A DNA stretch of 64,000 nt, taken from Helicobacter suis HS1 (GTDB lineage: Bacteria; Campylobacterota; Campylobacteria; Campylobacterales; Helicobacteraceae). Under the pieces are notes generated by a model. That model had not been told where the DNA came from. It saw only the letters and a list, made by a program, of their open reading frames with translations, and ran no database searches. This document shows, one piece after another, positions 27,126 to 35,458 of the stretch (the first letter of the stretch is position 1; each line of letters opens with the position of its first letter). Both the position numbers and the translations under genes were made by a program. The DNA lies in the NCBI RefSeq assembly GCF_026000295.1, contig NZ_AP026769.1, positions 248,001-312,000 on the forward strand, in the 5' to 3' direction.

Positions 27126-28374
27126 CACCAAGAAATGGCTCAAAAGAGGAGGGATTGTGCTGGGGGGAGCTTTAGGTTTGTTTGTGCTAGCCATAGTAGT
27201 GGATAAGAGCACAGAGAAGTCTAAAGAAGAAATCCTTGAGTTAGAGGAGAGCACCTATCCTTTGAGTGATTATTTTTTTGTCAATGGCAAGAAAAAAGAC
27301 CAGCTCCAGAGTTTGCCACAGATAGAAACACACCAGCACAACACCAAAAAAGACTACAACACCATCAACAAGGAGCTAGAAGCGCAAAACAAAGCCCTAG
27401 AGAAAGCCTTAGAGAGCGCCAAGCAAGAAGCTAAGAAACTTCCACAAGTGGTGGTGCTTAAAAACACAGAGACACCCAAGTCTATTGGGAGTGTGGCAAC
27501 ACCCCAGCCTGTTGCTCCTATTGTGCCCCCACGCACCAGAAGACTCACCAAAGAGCAATTAGAGCTCTTAAACTCTAGAATGAGCCCCTTTGAGCCCCTC
27601 AAAGATGCGCCCAAAGCAGAGATTGACTATGGAGTAGATAGCTTTGAAAATCTCAAAGCCCAAGATAAAGGTACAAATGAGAATAAGCTCTTAAGAACGA
27701 TCACCGCTGATAAGATGATTCCAGCCTTTCTGATCACGCCCATCTCTAGCCAAATTGCGGGCAAGGTTACTGCACAGGTGGAGACAGATATTTTTGCCAA
27801 TATGGGCAGGGCTGTGCTCATCCCTAAGGGCTCAAAGGTTATTGGCTATTACAATAACAACAATAAGATAGGTGAATACCGCCTCAACATTGCATGGACG
27901 CGCATTATCACACCTCAAGGCATTAATATCATGCTCACCAATGCTAGAGGCGTAGATGTGAAGGGCTATAATGGGTTGATTGGTAAGGTCATTGCCCGTA
28001 ACTTCTCTAAATATGGCATGCCCTTACTCACCTCCACTCTCTCTAATGGCTTGCTCATCGCGCTCACCTCTGCTCTAGCTAATAGACAGAATAAGGCAGG
28101 GGTGGGCAACCCTTTTTTTGGGGACTATCTCTTGATGCAACTGACCCGCAACACAGGGATGAGCCTCAATCAGATCGTAGGACAAATCCTAGCAGACAAA
28201 GCCCGTATCAATCCTATTATCATCATTAGAGAAGGAAGCCGTGTTTTTATCTCCCCTAATTTAGACATCTTCATCCCTAAGCCTAGGCATGGGGAAGTCC
28301 TCGCACAATTTTTTAAAGAGAAAAAGCCCGTTGTTAAATCACAGGAGGAAAGCTATGAGGAAAATGAGTTTTAG
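27115..28374 (+). CDS. virB10: T4SS core-complex protein VirB10
   Basis: 419 residues from ATG 27115, which overlaps the virB9 end by 11 nt; a GTG at 27085 is possible but less likely. One N-terminal membrane helix (GGIVLGGALGLFVLAIVV), a coiled-coil/Pro linker, then the VirB10/TrbI beta-barrel: GKVTAQVETDIFANMGRAVL, IPKGSKVIGYY, IITPQGINIMLTNARGVD and GRVF-like GSRVFISPNLDIFIP. Spans inner and outer membranes. Confidence 0.92.
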   Translation: MDANTKKWLKRGGIVLGGALGLFVLAIVVDKSTEKSKEEILELEESTYPLSDYFFVNGKKKDQLQSLPQIETHQHNTKKDYNTINKELEAQNKALEKALESAKQEAKKLPQVVVLKNTETPKSIGSVATPQPVAPIVPPRTRRLTKEQLELLNSRMSPFEPLKDAPKAEIDYGVDSFENLKAQDKGTNENKLLRTITADKMIPAFLITPISSQIAGKVTAQVETDIFANMGRAVLIPKGSKVIGYYNNNNKIGEYRLNIAWTRIITPQGINIMLTNARGVDVKGYNGLIGKVIARNFSKYGMPLLTSTLSNGLLIALTSALANRQNKAGVGNPFFGDYLLMQLTRNTGMSLNQIVGQILADKARINPIIIIREGSRVFISPNLDIFIPKPRHGEVLAQFFKEKKPVVKSQEESYEENEF

Positions 28375-30535
28375 CCTAACAAAGAGAAAGATAATGAAAA
28401 TGAGTTTTAGCCTAATAAAATGGTGTTTCTTAGCTTTGTTATTGCCTATCTATGCCCACGCTTTGGTGATCCAAATAGATCATAGCATTGATTTTTTTAA
28501 GAAAAAGGGGGATTTGAGTGGTTATGTGGTGTTCAAAAAGCGTGTGCACAAGGAATTGTTGGCTCTGGGAAAATACCAAGTCTCTAGGAATAAAAAAAGC
28601 GTGCTTTTCACCATCACGCACATCAAAAAAGCAGAAAATTATAGAACTCTGAGTGCCCAGCCCAGCGCCATTAAGGAGACTAGAGGCAAGAGAGGATTAA
28701 AGAAAGGCACAAGGATTGTCTTAGGTGGAGAGGATAATGCAGAGATAGCCAACTTGTTAGGTGTGGATAGGCAAGCTTACCGGGCTAATAAGGGCGGGGG
28801 AGGGTTTGTAGCAAGCAAGACACAGGGGTTAGGAACTAGTGGATCTGGTGTTAGTGAAGCTACAGGGGGCAGTGGTGGGAGTGTTACAAGTGCTAGAGGG
28901 GCTGTAGGTGCAAATAGCATGCAAGGCAACAATCCCTTCCCTCCCATTGCTGGAGGCAATAGCTCTGTTTCTAATAGTTATCCTTTAGGGAGTGGATTAC
29001 CTTTAGGGAGTGGGTTAGGATTAACTGGGAGCTCTATCATGCCCTTGCCATTGGCAGAGGGGATTAATAATAGAAGTAGTGCTAGTAATGGGAATGGTAC
29101 CAGCGGGGGCAATGCTACTAGCAACAACACAGCTAGTGGAGCTAGTGCCAGCCCATACACCACGCTGTTTTGCAGCGCGCCTATTAGGCATGGTAACCAG
29201 ATGGATATTAATATCGTAGATCGCGATGGCAAATGCGTATCCATGCAAGCTTACAGAGATGACAATGTGTGTAGCTACCGCTATGATTTTGAAAAAGGCA
29301 AAGCCATTAAGCAAACACAATTTTACTTTATCAATAGAGAAAACAAAAGCTTTAACATCGGAGGGTGTGTGGATTTGCAAGGTCCTGAGTATGCATTTGC
29401 ACTCTACCAAGATGACAGCAAGTGCAAGTTGCAAACGACTAAGGATAAAGCTTATGGAAGTGGGCAGGCAAGCTTTTTTCAGACCCAAATCCTCTTTAGA
29501 GGAGCAGATGGCCTCATCCATATGGCTAAAGATTGTAGCGATTTTGCCAATGTGCAAGAGGAGCTCATCAGATATGATAATGACAGCGCAGCTAAGAAAG
29601 TGAGGCGCATTGTGGATCAATACTACATTGATCCGGTGAGCAAGAAAAAAGTCTTCATCTCGCATGGCATTGTGAGCCCCATTGAGTTGGATTATCAAGA
29701 GTATGCGTGTGGGAAATGGGAGTTTGATGATAGGAGTTTGCAAGCCACCAGACCCACACAGATTAGAGCCTTTGATACAATGGCCAATGCCTACTACAAT
29801 GTAACGGGTTGTGATTACAGCGCAGCACTGGGCAAAACCCCCAAGGTTGTGCAACCCTACACGCAAATCAACACCACCAGCTCTGTGAAAAATGAAGAAG
29901 TAGATGACTTGGATACTTCTAAGGGCAGCTCCTATGATTTGCCAGAATACAGGACTTTTGAAATCAAAGAGAGGGTTTTAGGCAGTGGCAATAGGACTTC
30001 GTATTCTCATTGTGATGATGGCTGGAGCAGCTGGACAAAATCAAAAGACTACACGGCTTATTACAATGGCGATTTAAGAACCATAGCTAAATGGAGCACA
30101 GAGTATAAAACCATCAATACCGGCACAACACAGGTCTATATCCGCCCTAGAAATGATGGGGATGATGAGGCACAATACAACACCTATAAGTTTTACTATG
30201 TCTCTAAAGCCAAAAAAGAACTCCAGCGCACACCTCTGTCAATAGACATTAACGCGCGCAACTTAGATGATACTTATCGCCACAATGTAGAGCTAGTGAT
30301 CCTGTCTAACAAACTCAATTTGAATACAGGAGTCTTAGGACTTATCAACACACCTGAATTTAACGCTTGGAAGCAACAAAACTATCATCCGGGCAATGGC
30401 AATTTGTGCCTGAATTACTCTACACGCAGTGGAGAATCTTGGAAGCCTAGTAGCAAGGCTAAGTATTGCACTTGGGGAGAGACTCCTGATGCTAACTATA
30501 GTTGTGCCCAGCACAATGACTTTGTGTTACCTTAA
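28355..30535 (+). CDS. Large secreted Gly/Ser-rich, Cys-rich protein of the T4SS operon
   Basis: About 726 residues from ATG 28355, preceded by AGGAGG inside the virB10 end. Signal peptide SLIKWCFLALLLPIYAHA, a basic region of about 110 residues, a low-complexity Gly/Ser/Asn segment (about 170-285), and a C-terminal half with many cysteines (FCSAPIRHG, GKCVSM, GGCVDL, DCSDFA, SHCDDGWSSW, LCLNYSTRSG), suggesting disulphide-bonded extracellular repeats. A short tandem duplication (MSFSLTK/MSFSLIK) lies at the start. No family recognised; position and signal suggest a surface-exposed pilus-tip or adhesin role. Confidence 0.7.
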   Translation: MRKMSFSLTKRKIMKMSFSLIKWCFLALLLPIYAHALVIQIDHSIDFFKKKGDLSGYVVFKKRVHKELLALGKYQVSRNKKSVLFTITHIKKAENYRTLSAQPSAIKETRGKRGLKKGTRIVLGGEDNAEIANLLGVDRQAYRANKGGGGFVASKTQGLGTSGSGVSEATGGSGGSVTSARGAVGANSMQGNNPFPPIAGGNSSVSNSYPLGSGLPLGSGLGLTGSSIMPLPLAEGINNRSSASNGNGTSGGNATSNNTASGASASPYTTLFCSAPIRHGNQMDINIVDRDGKCVSMQAYRDDNVCSYRYDFEKGKAIKQTQFYFINRENKSFNIGGCVDLQGPEYAFALYQDDSKCKLQTTKDKAYGSGQASFFQTQILFRGADGLIHMAKDCSDFANVQEELIRYDNDSAAKKVRRIVDQYYIDPVSKKKVFISHGIVSPIELDYQEYACGKWEFDDRSLQATRPTQIRAFDTMANAYYNVTGCDYSAALGKTPKVVQPYTQINTTSSVKNEEVDDLDTSKGSSYDLPEYRTFEIKERVLGSGNRTSYSHCDDGWSSWTKSKDYTAYYNGDLRTIAKWSTEYKTINTGTTQVYIRPRNDGDDEAQYNTYKFYYVSKAKKELQRTPLSIDINARNLDDTYRHNVELVILSNKLNLNTGVLGLINTPEFNAWKQQNYHPGNGNLCLNYSTRSGESWKPSSKAKYCTWGETPDANYSCAQHNDFVLP

Positions 30536-30554
30536 TTTAGCCAAAGGAAGTTTT

Positions 30555-31526
30555 ATGTACAAACCATCATTGTTAATTTTAGGATTCTTAGGGATGTTGT
30601 ACGCTACAGAGGATACAGAGGGCTTTTTAGCCCATATGCCAGATGCTACAGAACCCACAGAGAACGCCCCAGAACCCCCAAAGAGAGCAGAAACACAACA
30701 AGCGCTAGTAAAAACGCAGAAAAAACAGATACCAACCCTTCAAGAGAGACCCCTATTAGACGCACAAACCTTGCAAAAGCAAGTGATGCAGCAAGAAAAA
30801 CAAAAGCTTAAAGCACAGCGCCATAGCAGGGCGATATTCATCAAAAATGGTTGGTTCTTGGGTACTGAGATAACTATCAGTGGAACAGATTTAAGAGAAG
30901 ATTTGAGCAGGTTAAATGGTGCAACAGATACTCTAGTATTTTATCAGGGCAGAGCAAAGAGGGCTAATTTTAATATGGGAATAGTGGGGGGTTATCAGCA
31001 CTACTTTGGCAATACCCAAAAGCACGGGATTAAGGTGAGTGCACACTTGTATGGAGGCACGCCTAGTGTTGTAAATACTCCTATGAGAGATGTCAGAACA
31101 AGCCTAACTACCACCTACACGCCTCTAAGCTTTGGTTTAGATGTGAAGTATGTCTATGATTTTTTCAACCACATCGGCAAACACCGCCACACTTTGGGCT
31201 TATCTGTGGGAGTTGGGTGGCGGCTGTATGAATACTTTGCCAGTATTGAAGCTTTTCACACACGCATAGGGGTTCTCACGCCTACCAGCCCTAAAAATAT
31301 TTTCAATCAAGGATTCTACCCCACCATTGGTTTGCACTACTACTTAAACCACCACCAGTTTGGCATCAATTATCGTTTTGGAGGAGCAATCCACTACACC
31401 TCCAGCGTAAAGAGCACTATCCAAGAAAAAAGTGGGCGTTTCAAAGCAGAGGTGCTGTTTGACAGCTTTAGAACAGAGCTTAACAATAGCAGCTATATCA
31501 GCCTGAATTATGCGTATCTGTTTTAG
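30555..31526 (+). CDS. Helicobacter-type outer membrane protein within the T4SS operon
   Basis: 323 residues from ATG 30555 (AAAGGAAG upstream). Signal peptide (LLILGFLGMLYA), then a Glu/Pro/Gln-rich stretch, and a beta-barrel C-terminal domain with alternating aromatic strands (GWFLGTEITIS, HTLGLSVGVGWRLYEYF, HQFGINYRFGG) ending in the terminal Phe of Helicobacter OMPs (NYAYLF). Probably inserted by BAM in the outer membrane; role in mating contact is inferred from the operon. Confidence 0.75.
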   Translation: MYKPSLLILGFLGMLYATEDTEGFLAHMPDATEPTENAPEPPKRAETQQALVKTQKKQIPTLQERPLLDAQTLQKQVMQQEKQKLKAQRHSRAIFIKNGWFLGTEITISGTDLREDLSRLNGATDTLVFYQGRAKRANFNMGIVGGYQHYFGNTQKHGIKVSAHLYGGTPSVVNTPMRDVRTSLTTTYTPLSFGLDVKYVYDFFNHIGKHRHTLGLSVGVGWRLYEYFASIEAFHTRIGVLTPTSPKNIFNQGFYPTIGLHYYLNHHQFGINYRFGGAIHYTSSVKSTIQEKSGRFKAEVLFDSFRTELNNSSYISLNYAYLF

Positions 31527-31537
31527 GAAAGGATGCA

Positions 31538-31813
31538 ATGCAAAACCAAGAGATTAACCCCATTCAAAGGACAGAGATGGATAACAACCCTAGCACAGCA
31601 AACCCAGTCATAGATGCACAAGCACTTTTACAGCGCATGGATGCTTTGAGCTTTATGGATCAAAGAGAAAAGAAATTGCGCGAACAGATAGAAAAATTGA
31701 ATGCCAAAATCCAGAGCACCACTTTAGCCTATGAAAGAGAACACCACAAGCAACTGCTCAAGGCTAAGGAATTGTGCGATGAACTAGAAAGCTTGCAAAG
31801 GAAAAGGACTTAA
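31538..31813 (+). CDS. Small coiled-coil protein
   Basis: 91 residues; unstructured N-terminus then a coiled coil (QREKKLREQIEKLNAKIQST onward) ending LQRKRT. Co-transcribed between the OMP gene and the truncated gene at 31814 (its stop abuts the next ATG). Function unknown. Confidence 0.6.
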   Translation: MQNQEINPIQRTEMDNNPSTANPVIDAQALLQRMDALSFMDQREKKLREQIEKLNAKIQSTTLAYEREHHKQLLKAKELCDELESLQRKRT

Positions 31814-31900
31814 ATGTTAGATTTAAGCCCGCTTGCTAAATACAGAAACCTAAAAGCCTGCATTGAGAGCTTTTTGCCCTACTTAGCAACCGCGCCGTAA
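31814..31900 (+). pseudogene. virB11: 5' remnant of probable virB11, cut by IS
   Basis: 28 codons, MLDLSPLAKYRNLKACIESF then LPYLATAP, ending inside the left end of the IS605-type element. In related islands virB11 follows virB10 and precedes virD4, and no other VirB11 ATPase is in the window. The short remnant (a helix before a beta-strand) is compatible with a VirB11 N-terminus but too short to prove it. Confidence 0.45.
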
Positions 31901-31963
31901 ACCCCCTAGCTTTAGCTATGGGGATATAAGGCGCATGTTTGGTCGTTTTTCAAGCAAAGTGTG

Positions 31964-31969
31964 TATAAT
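31964..31969 (+). promoter_or_regulatory. -10 box for tnpB
   Basis: TATAAT 8 nt before the tnpB ATG, so the transcript would have almost no leader. Confidence 0.45.
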
Positions 31970-31977
31970 ATAGTTCT

Positions 31978-33064
31978 ATGCTCATCGCCTACAAGCAGAA
32001 ACTCTACAGCACAAGCAGAAATAAGCATATAAGCAAACTTCTGCGCCTTTATGGCATTTGCTACAATCATTGTATCGCTTTGCATAAGCGGTATTTTAGA
32101 CTTTTTAAAAAGCATTTAAAGCTTTATACCTTGCAAAAGCATATCACTAAACTAAAGAGAACAGCACGCTTTGCTTTTTTGAAAACTCTAGGCTCTCAAA
32201 CCTTGCAAGAGCTAGTAGGGAGGATAGACAAGGTTTATAAAAGATTTTTTAAGAAACAAGGTAGACCACCACGATTTAAAAAGGTGGCTTTATACCAAAT
32301 CTTTCACATTTAAGGGGGGAACAGGTTATAAAATCCAAAACAACATTATCTCTTTTAATGGCTATCGCTTTAAGTTTGTCAAAACCTACGACCTTGCAGG
32401 CAAACCCAAGACCTTAACCATTAAAAGAGATAATCTAGGCGATTATTTCTTGTGCTTGGTGTGCGAAACAGAGGATAACCTTAAGCCCGCAGGCGGTAAC
32501 AGCGTGGGGCTTGACTTTGGGTTAAAAACTTTTCTCACATGCTCTAATGGCACACAAATCCCATCGCCTTTATTTTTCTCTAAATTCTTGCCTTTGATCC
32601 GTGCTTGCTCTCGCTCCCTATCCAAAAAGAAAAGAGGCAGTCATAACCGCCTAAAGGCTAGGCTAAAACTTGCTAGATTGCACCGCAAAGTCCAAAATCT
32701 TAGAAAAGACTTTTTCTACAAGATTGCTAATAGCCTAGCCAAACAATACGCCACTATTTTCATTGAAGATTTGAACCTGAAGGGTATGGTTAAACTTTGG
32801 GGGCGCAAGATTAATGATTTGGCTTTTGGTGAGTTTGTGGCTATCTTGGAGAGAAAAACCCAAGTGGTTAAGATTGATAGATTCTATCCCAGCTCTAAAA
32901 CTTGTTCTAGCTGTGGGGAGGTTAAAGAGGACTTGAGCCTCAAAGATAGAATCTTTAATTGCCCCTCTTGTGGGTTTTCTTTGGATAGAGATTTAAACGC
33001 AAGCATTAATATTCATAGAGTGGGGGCATCCACTCTTGGAGGAGAAGCTGTAAGACCCGCCTAG
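31978..33064 (+). pseudogene. tnpB: TnpB (RNA-guided nuclease family), frameshifted
   Basis: Two frames. 31978-32313 gives the N-terminal part (MLIAYKQKLYSTSRNKHISK...). 32450-33064 holds the catalytic RuvC part: VGLDFGLK (Asp), IFIEDLNLKGM (Glu), zinc ribbon CSSCGEVKED...CPSCGF, and LDRDLNASINIHR (Asp). Translation in the second frame stays open from about 32300 (SFTFKGGTGYKI), so a one-base shift lies near 32295-32310. The same shift exists in the second copy. The omega-RNA region at the 3' end and right end is intact, but the protein would not be made in one piece. Confidence 0.88.
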
Positions 33065-33074
33065 CGGGCAAGCT

Positions 33075-33539
33075 TTGATGATCCCAGAATCCCCTAGCTT
33101 TAGCTATGGGGAGTATGTCAAAATCCAGTGCTATGTAGGAGAAAAGGCTAAAACCATTCTGCAAGAACAGATGCTCAAGCACCAGAATATAAGCCTAACA
33201 GCTCTCATAGAAAGATTAATTTTAAATTCAAATCCCAGGTCTTATCGCACACCTCCAAAGCCCATTAGAACCTACTTTGAAAGTATTTTTAAAATTATTG
33301 AGCTTAACCAGCACTTGTATGTGCAGATGAATGCCAATGCTTCTAATTTGAATCAAATGATGCACCATGCTAACATTGCTACTAAAAAGAACACACCGCT
33401 AGAACCCCCATTTTGGAATCAGGCTTTCATTCTAATAGAAAAGATAGATGAGAACATTTGGCATTTAAGAAAATTACTCTTAGAGCTCTTGTGTCAAATC
33501 TATACAGACATTGAAGAGAGAGAAAAGCCAGTGCTCTAA
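33075..33539 (+). CDS. RHH/MobC-like relaxosome protein with IS-supplied start
   Basis: 154 residues. From about residue 13 on: VKIQCYVGEKAKTILQEQML is a ribbon-helix-helix start, and LNQMMHHANIATKK resembles the MobC signature (N-L-N-Q-x-A-x-x-x-N). The first dozen codons (MMIPESPSFSYGE) are IS right-end sequence, so the native N-terminus was replaced when the element inserted. It lies before virD4, fitting an accessory DNA-binding role in the relaxosome. Confidence 0.6.
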   Translation: MMIPESPSFSYGEYVKIQCYVGEKAKTILQEQMLKHQNISLTALIERLILNSNPRSYRTPPKPIRTYFESIFKIIELNQHLYVQMNANASNLNQMMHHANIATKKNTPLEPPFWNQAFILIEKIDENIWHLRKLLLELLCQIYTDIEEREKPVL

Positions 33540-33603
33540 AAAGAGCCCTTAGAGGCTATCAGACTAAGCACTCCTGTTCTCTTACTACAAATAAGAAGCC
33601 ATC

Positions 33604-35457
33604 ATGAAACAACAATTTATCGCTTGGATGAGCTTGTTATTAAGCGTGCTAGGCATACCGGTATTTTTCATACTAGCTAATTGGTATGCCTTTGAGGGAT
33701 TGCATAGTTTTAACGATGCCTATATCTTTTCACATTCTATCATCTTAGGTTTGCAACAGGGCGCAAGTGTGTTAGATTTAAAATTTGAAGTCTATTGCAC
33801 CGCCCTTCTAGCTCTCACACCCCTAATCGCCACTCTCTACTTGCTCCTACCCAAAACCGCACAAAAGACCCATGGCTATGCCAAATGGGCAGGGGTGAAA
33901 GACATTGAGTGTTTTAAAATCTACTCTAAAGAAGGCTTTTTTAAGACCATCCATCCTTTAGGTGTGTGCTTTAACAAGGGTTTTATTTTGGGTAAGTTTG
34001 GTTTTCCCTTTGCTAAGAGTGTGTGTTATGACAAGCCTTTAGGGGCGATGATTGTTGCACCCCCCGGAGCGGGCAAGAGTGCAGCAATAGCTATCCCCAA
34101 TCTTTTAAACCTGCCCACTTCTTGCATTGTTACAGACATTAAGGGCGAGCTTTGCTCTGTGAGTGCAGGCTATAGACAACAGGCTTTACACAATAAGATT
34201 TTCATCTTTAATCCATTTGGAAAGGATAACACTTGCTTTTTTAATCCCTTTGACAAGCACTTAATAGAACCGATGAACTTTGATTCTAAGCTTAGATTAG
34301 TGCAAGAGGTGGCTAATAATATCTTTATCCAAGAGGACAAACAAGAGGATCACTGGGTGGCTAAGGCTAGGGAATTGTTCTCTTTTTATGCCCTCTATGA
34401 TGTTTGCACTAAGAACCAATCAAACTTCTATGACATTGCCATGGGTCCTAATCAAGATTTTGTGGCTTTAATCCATCCTCAAAGCAAGTATTATAAGATG
34501 CTTTACCAGCACGATCAAAATGGTAATTTGGTGCAAAATCCCAATGCCAATCCCGCCCAGCTCTTTTATCTGCAAGTGAGCGATCAAAAATACATAGATG
34601 TGAACGATCCTAGAAATTACGATCCTAATGAACCTGAGCCAGAGCATCGCTCAGAGGGCACGCTAGATGAGATTATTAGAAATGATGCGCGGGGCTGGGC
34701 AAATGCAGCAGAGGAAGAATTTGCTAGCATCAAGTCTACCTTTAATCGCTTTGTGAGTGTGTTTAAAAGCCCACAAGTCAAAGAAGCCACTTCTAAGATG
34801 AGCTTTGAATATGCAGATTTTAGAAAGAAAAACATCACGCTTTATATCAAAATTGCCCAAACAGACATCACCACTCTAGCTCCGCTTATTAGAACGCTAT
34901 TAGAGAGCATTGCTAAAAATTTATTGCTTGAGGAGAGCAAAAAGCCTAATGAGCGCATCTACTTCATCTTAGATGAGTTTGTGCGCTTTGGCAAACTGCC
35001 CTTTTTGCTAGAAATGCCTGCGCTGTGCAGGAGTTACAATGTTGTTCCCTTATTCATCACTCAAGACTATGCGATGATTAGAAAATACTATAGCGATGAT
35101 GAACTCAAGGTGTTAAAGGGTGTGGTGCATTACAACATTGTTTTTAAGATGAATAGTGCTGAGGATGCAGAAATTATCTCTAAGGAGGTGGGGCAATTCA
35201 CCCGTTTGAGTAAAAATACTTCCACAGAGAAAGGCCAACTAGTTTTTGGAGGCACAAGCTCTTATTCTTTAGAAGGTAAAGAATTACTCACCCCCCAAGA
35301 CATTTTAAACATCCCTGATAATGAAGTGATCATCATGGTTACAGGCAAAAAGGCAACCCCCTTAAAGCTCAAGGCTAATTTTTACTTCAAGGATAAAGAA
35401 TTGTTAGGGCGGGTTGGCTGGAAACTTGAAACTACAAATCCAAACTTAGGAGATTAA
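33604..35457 (+). CDS. virD4: T4SS coupling protein VirD4
   Basis: 617 residues. Two N-terminal membrane segments, then the AAA-type ATPase with Walker A MIVAPPGAGKSAA (about 150-162) and Walker B RIYFILDEFVRFGKLP (about 450), and ITQDYAMI. Receives DNA and protein substrates and passes them to the channel. The gene after it starts 1 nt beyond the stop. This copy is intact, in contrast to 55906-57758. Confidence 0.95.
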   Translation: MKQQFIAWMSLLLSVLGIPVFFILANWYAFEGLHSFNDAYIFSHSIILGLQQGASVLDLKFEVYCTALLALTPLIATLYLLLPKTAQKTHGYAKWAGVKDIECFKIYSKEGFFKTIHPLGVCFNKGFILGKFGFPFAKSVCYDKPLGAMIVAPPGAGKSAAIAIPNLLNLPTSCIVTDIKGELCSVSAGYRQQALHNKIFIFNPFGKDNTCFFNPFDKHLIEPMNFDSKLRLVQEVANNIFIQEDKQEDHWVAKARELFSFYALYDVCTKNQSNFYDIAMGPNQDFVALIHPQSKYYKMLYQHDQNGNLVQNPNANPAQLFYLQVSDQKYIDVNDPRNYDPNEPEPEHRSEGTLDEIIRNDARGWANAAEEEFASIKSTFNRFVSVFKSPQVKEATSKMSFEYADFRKKNITLYIKIAQTDITTLAPLIRTLLESIAKNLLLEESKKPNERIYFILDEFVRFGKLPFLLEMPALCRSYNVVPLFITQDYAMIRKYYSDDELKVLKGVVHYNIVFKMNSAEDAEIISKEVGQFTRLSKNTSTEKGQLVFGGTSSYSLEGKELLTPQDILNIPDNEVIIMVTGKKATPLKLKANFYFKDKELLGRVGWKLETTNPNLGD

Positions 35458-35458
35458 G

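Larger units (their letters stand above)
31887..33121 (+). mobile_element. IS605-type element, tnpB-only copy
   Basis: About 1.2 kb. The left end carries a hairpin CCCCTAGC-TTTA-GCTA-TGGGG (31903-31923) and the right end the same hairpin (about 33091-33112) followed by TCAA, the IS608-type right cleavage tetranucleotide. It has tnpB in two frames and no tnpA. Left tip follows TTAG here and TTAC in the second copy (53721). Boundaries are estimated by comparing the two copies. Confidence 0.75.

Noticed and set aside
29021-29866. 281-codon antisense frame inside the secreted protein gene
   Set aside because: Composition (Ile/Ala/Thr runs) is that of a reverse-complement shadow; no start signal.
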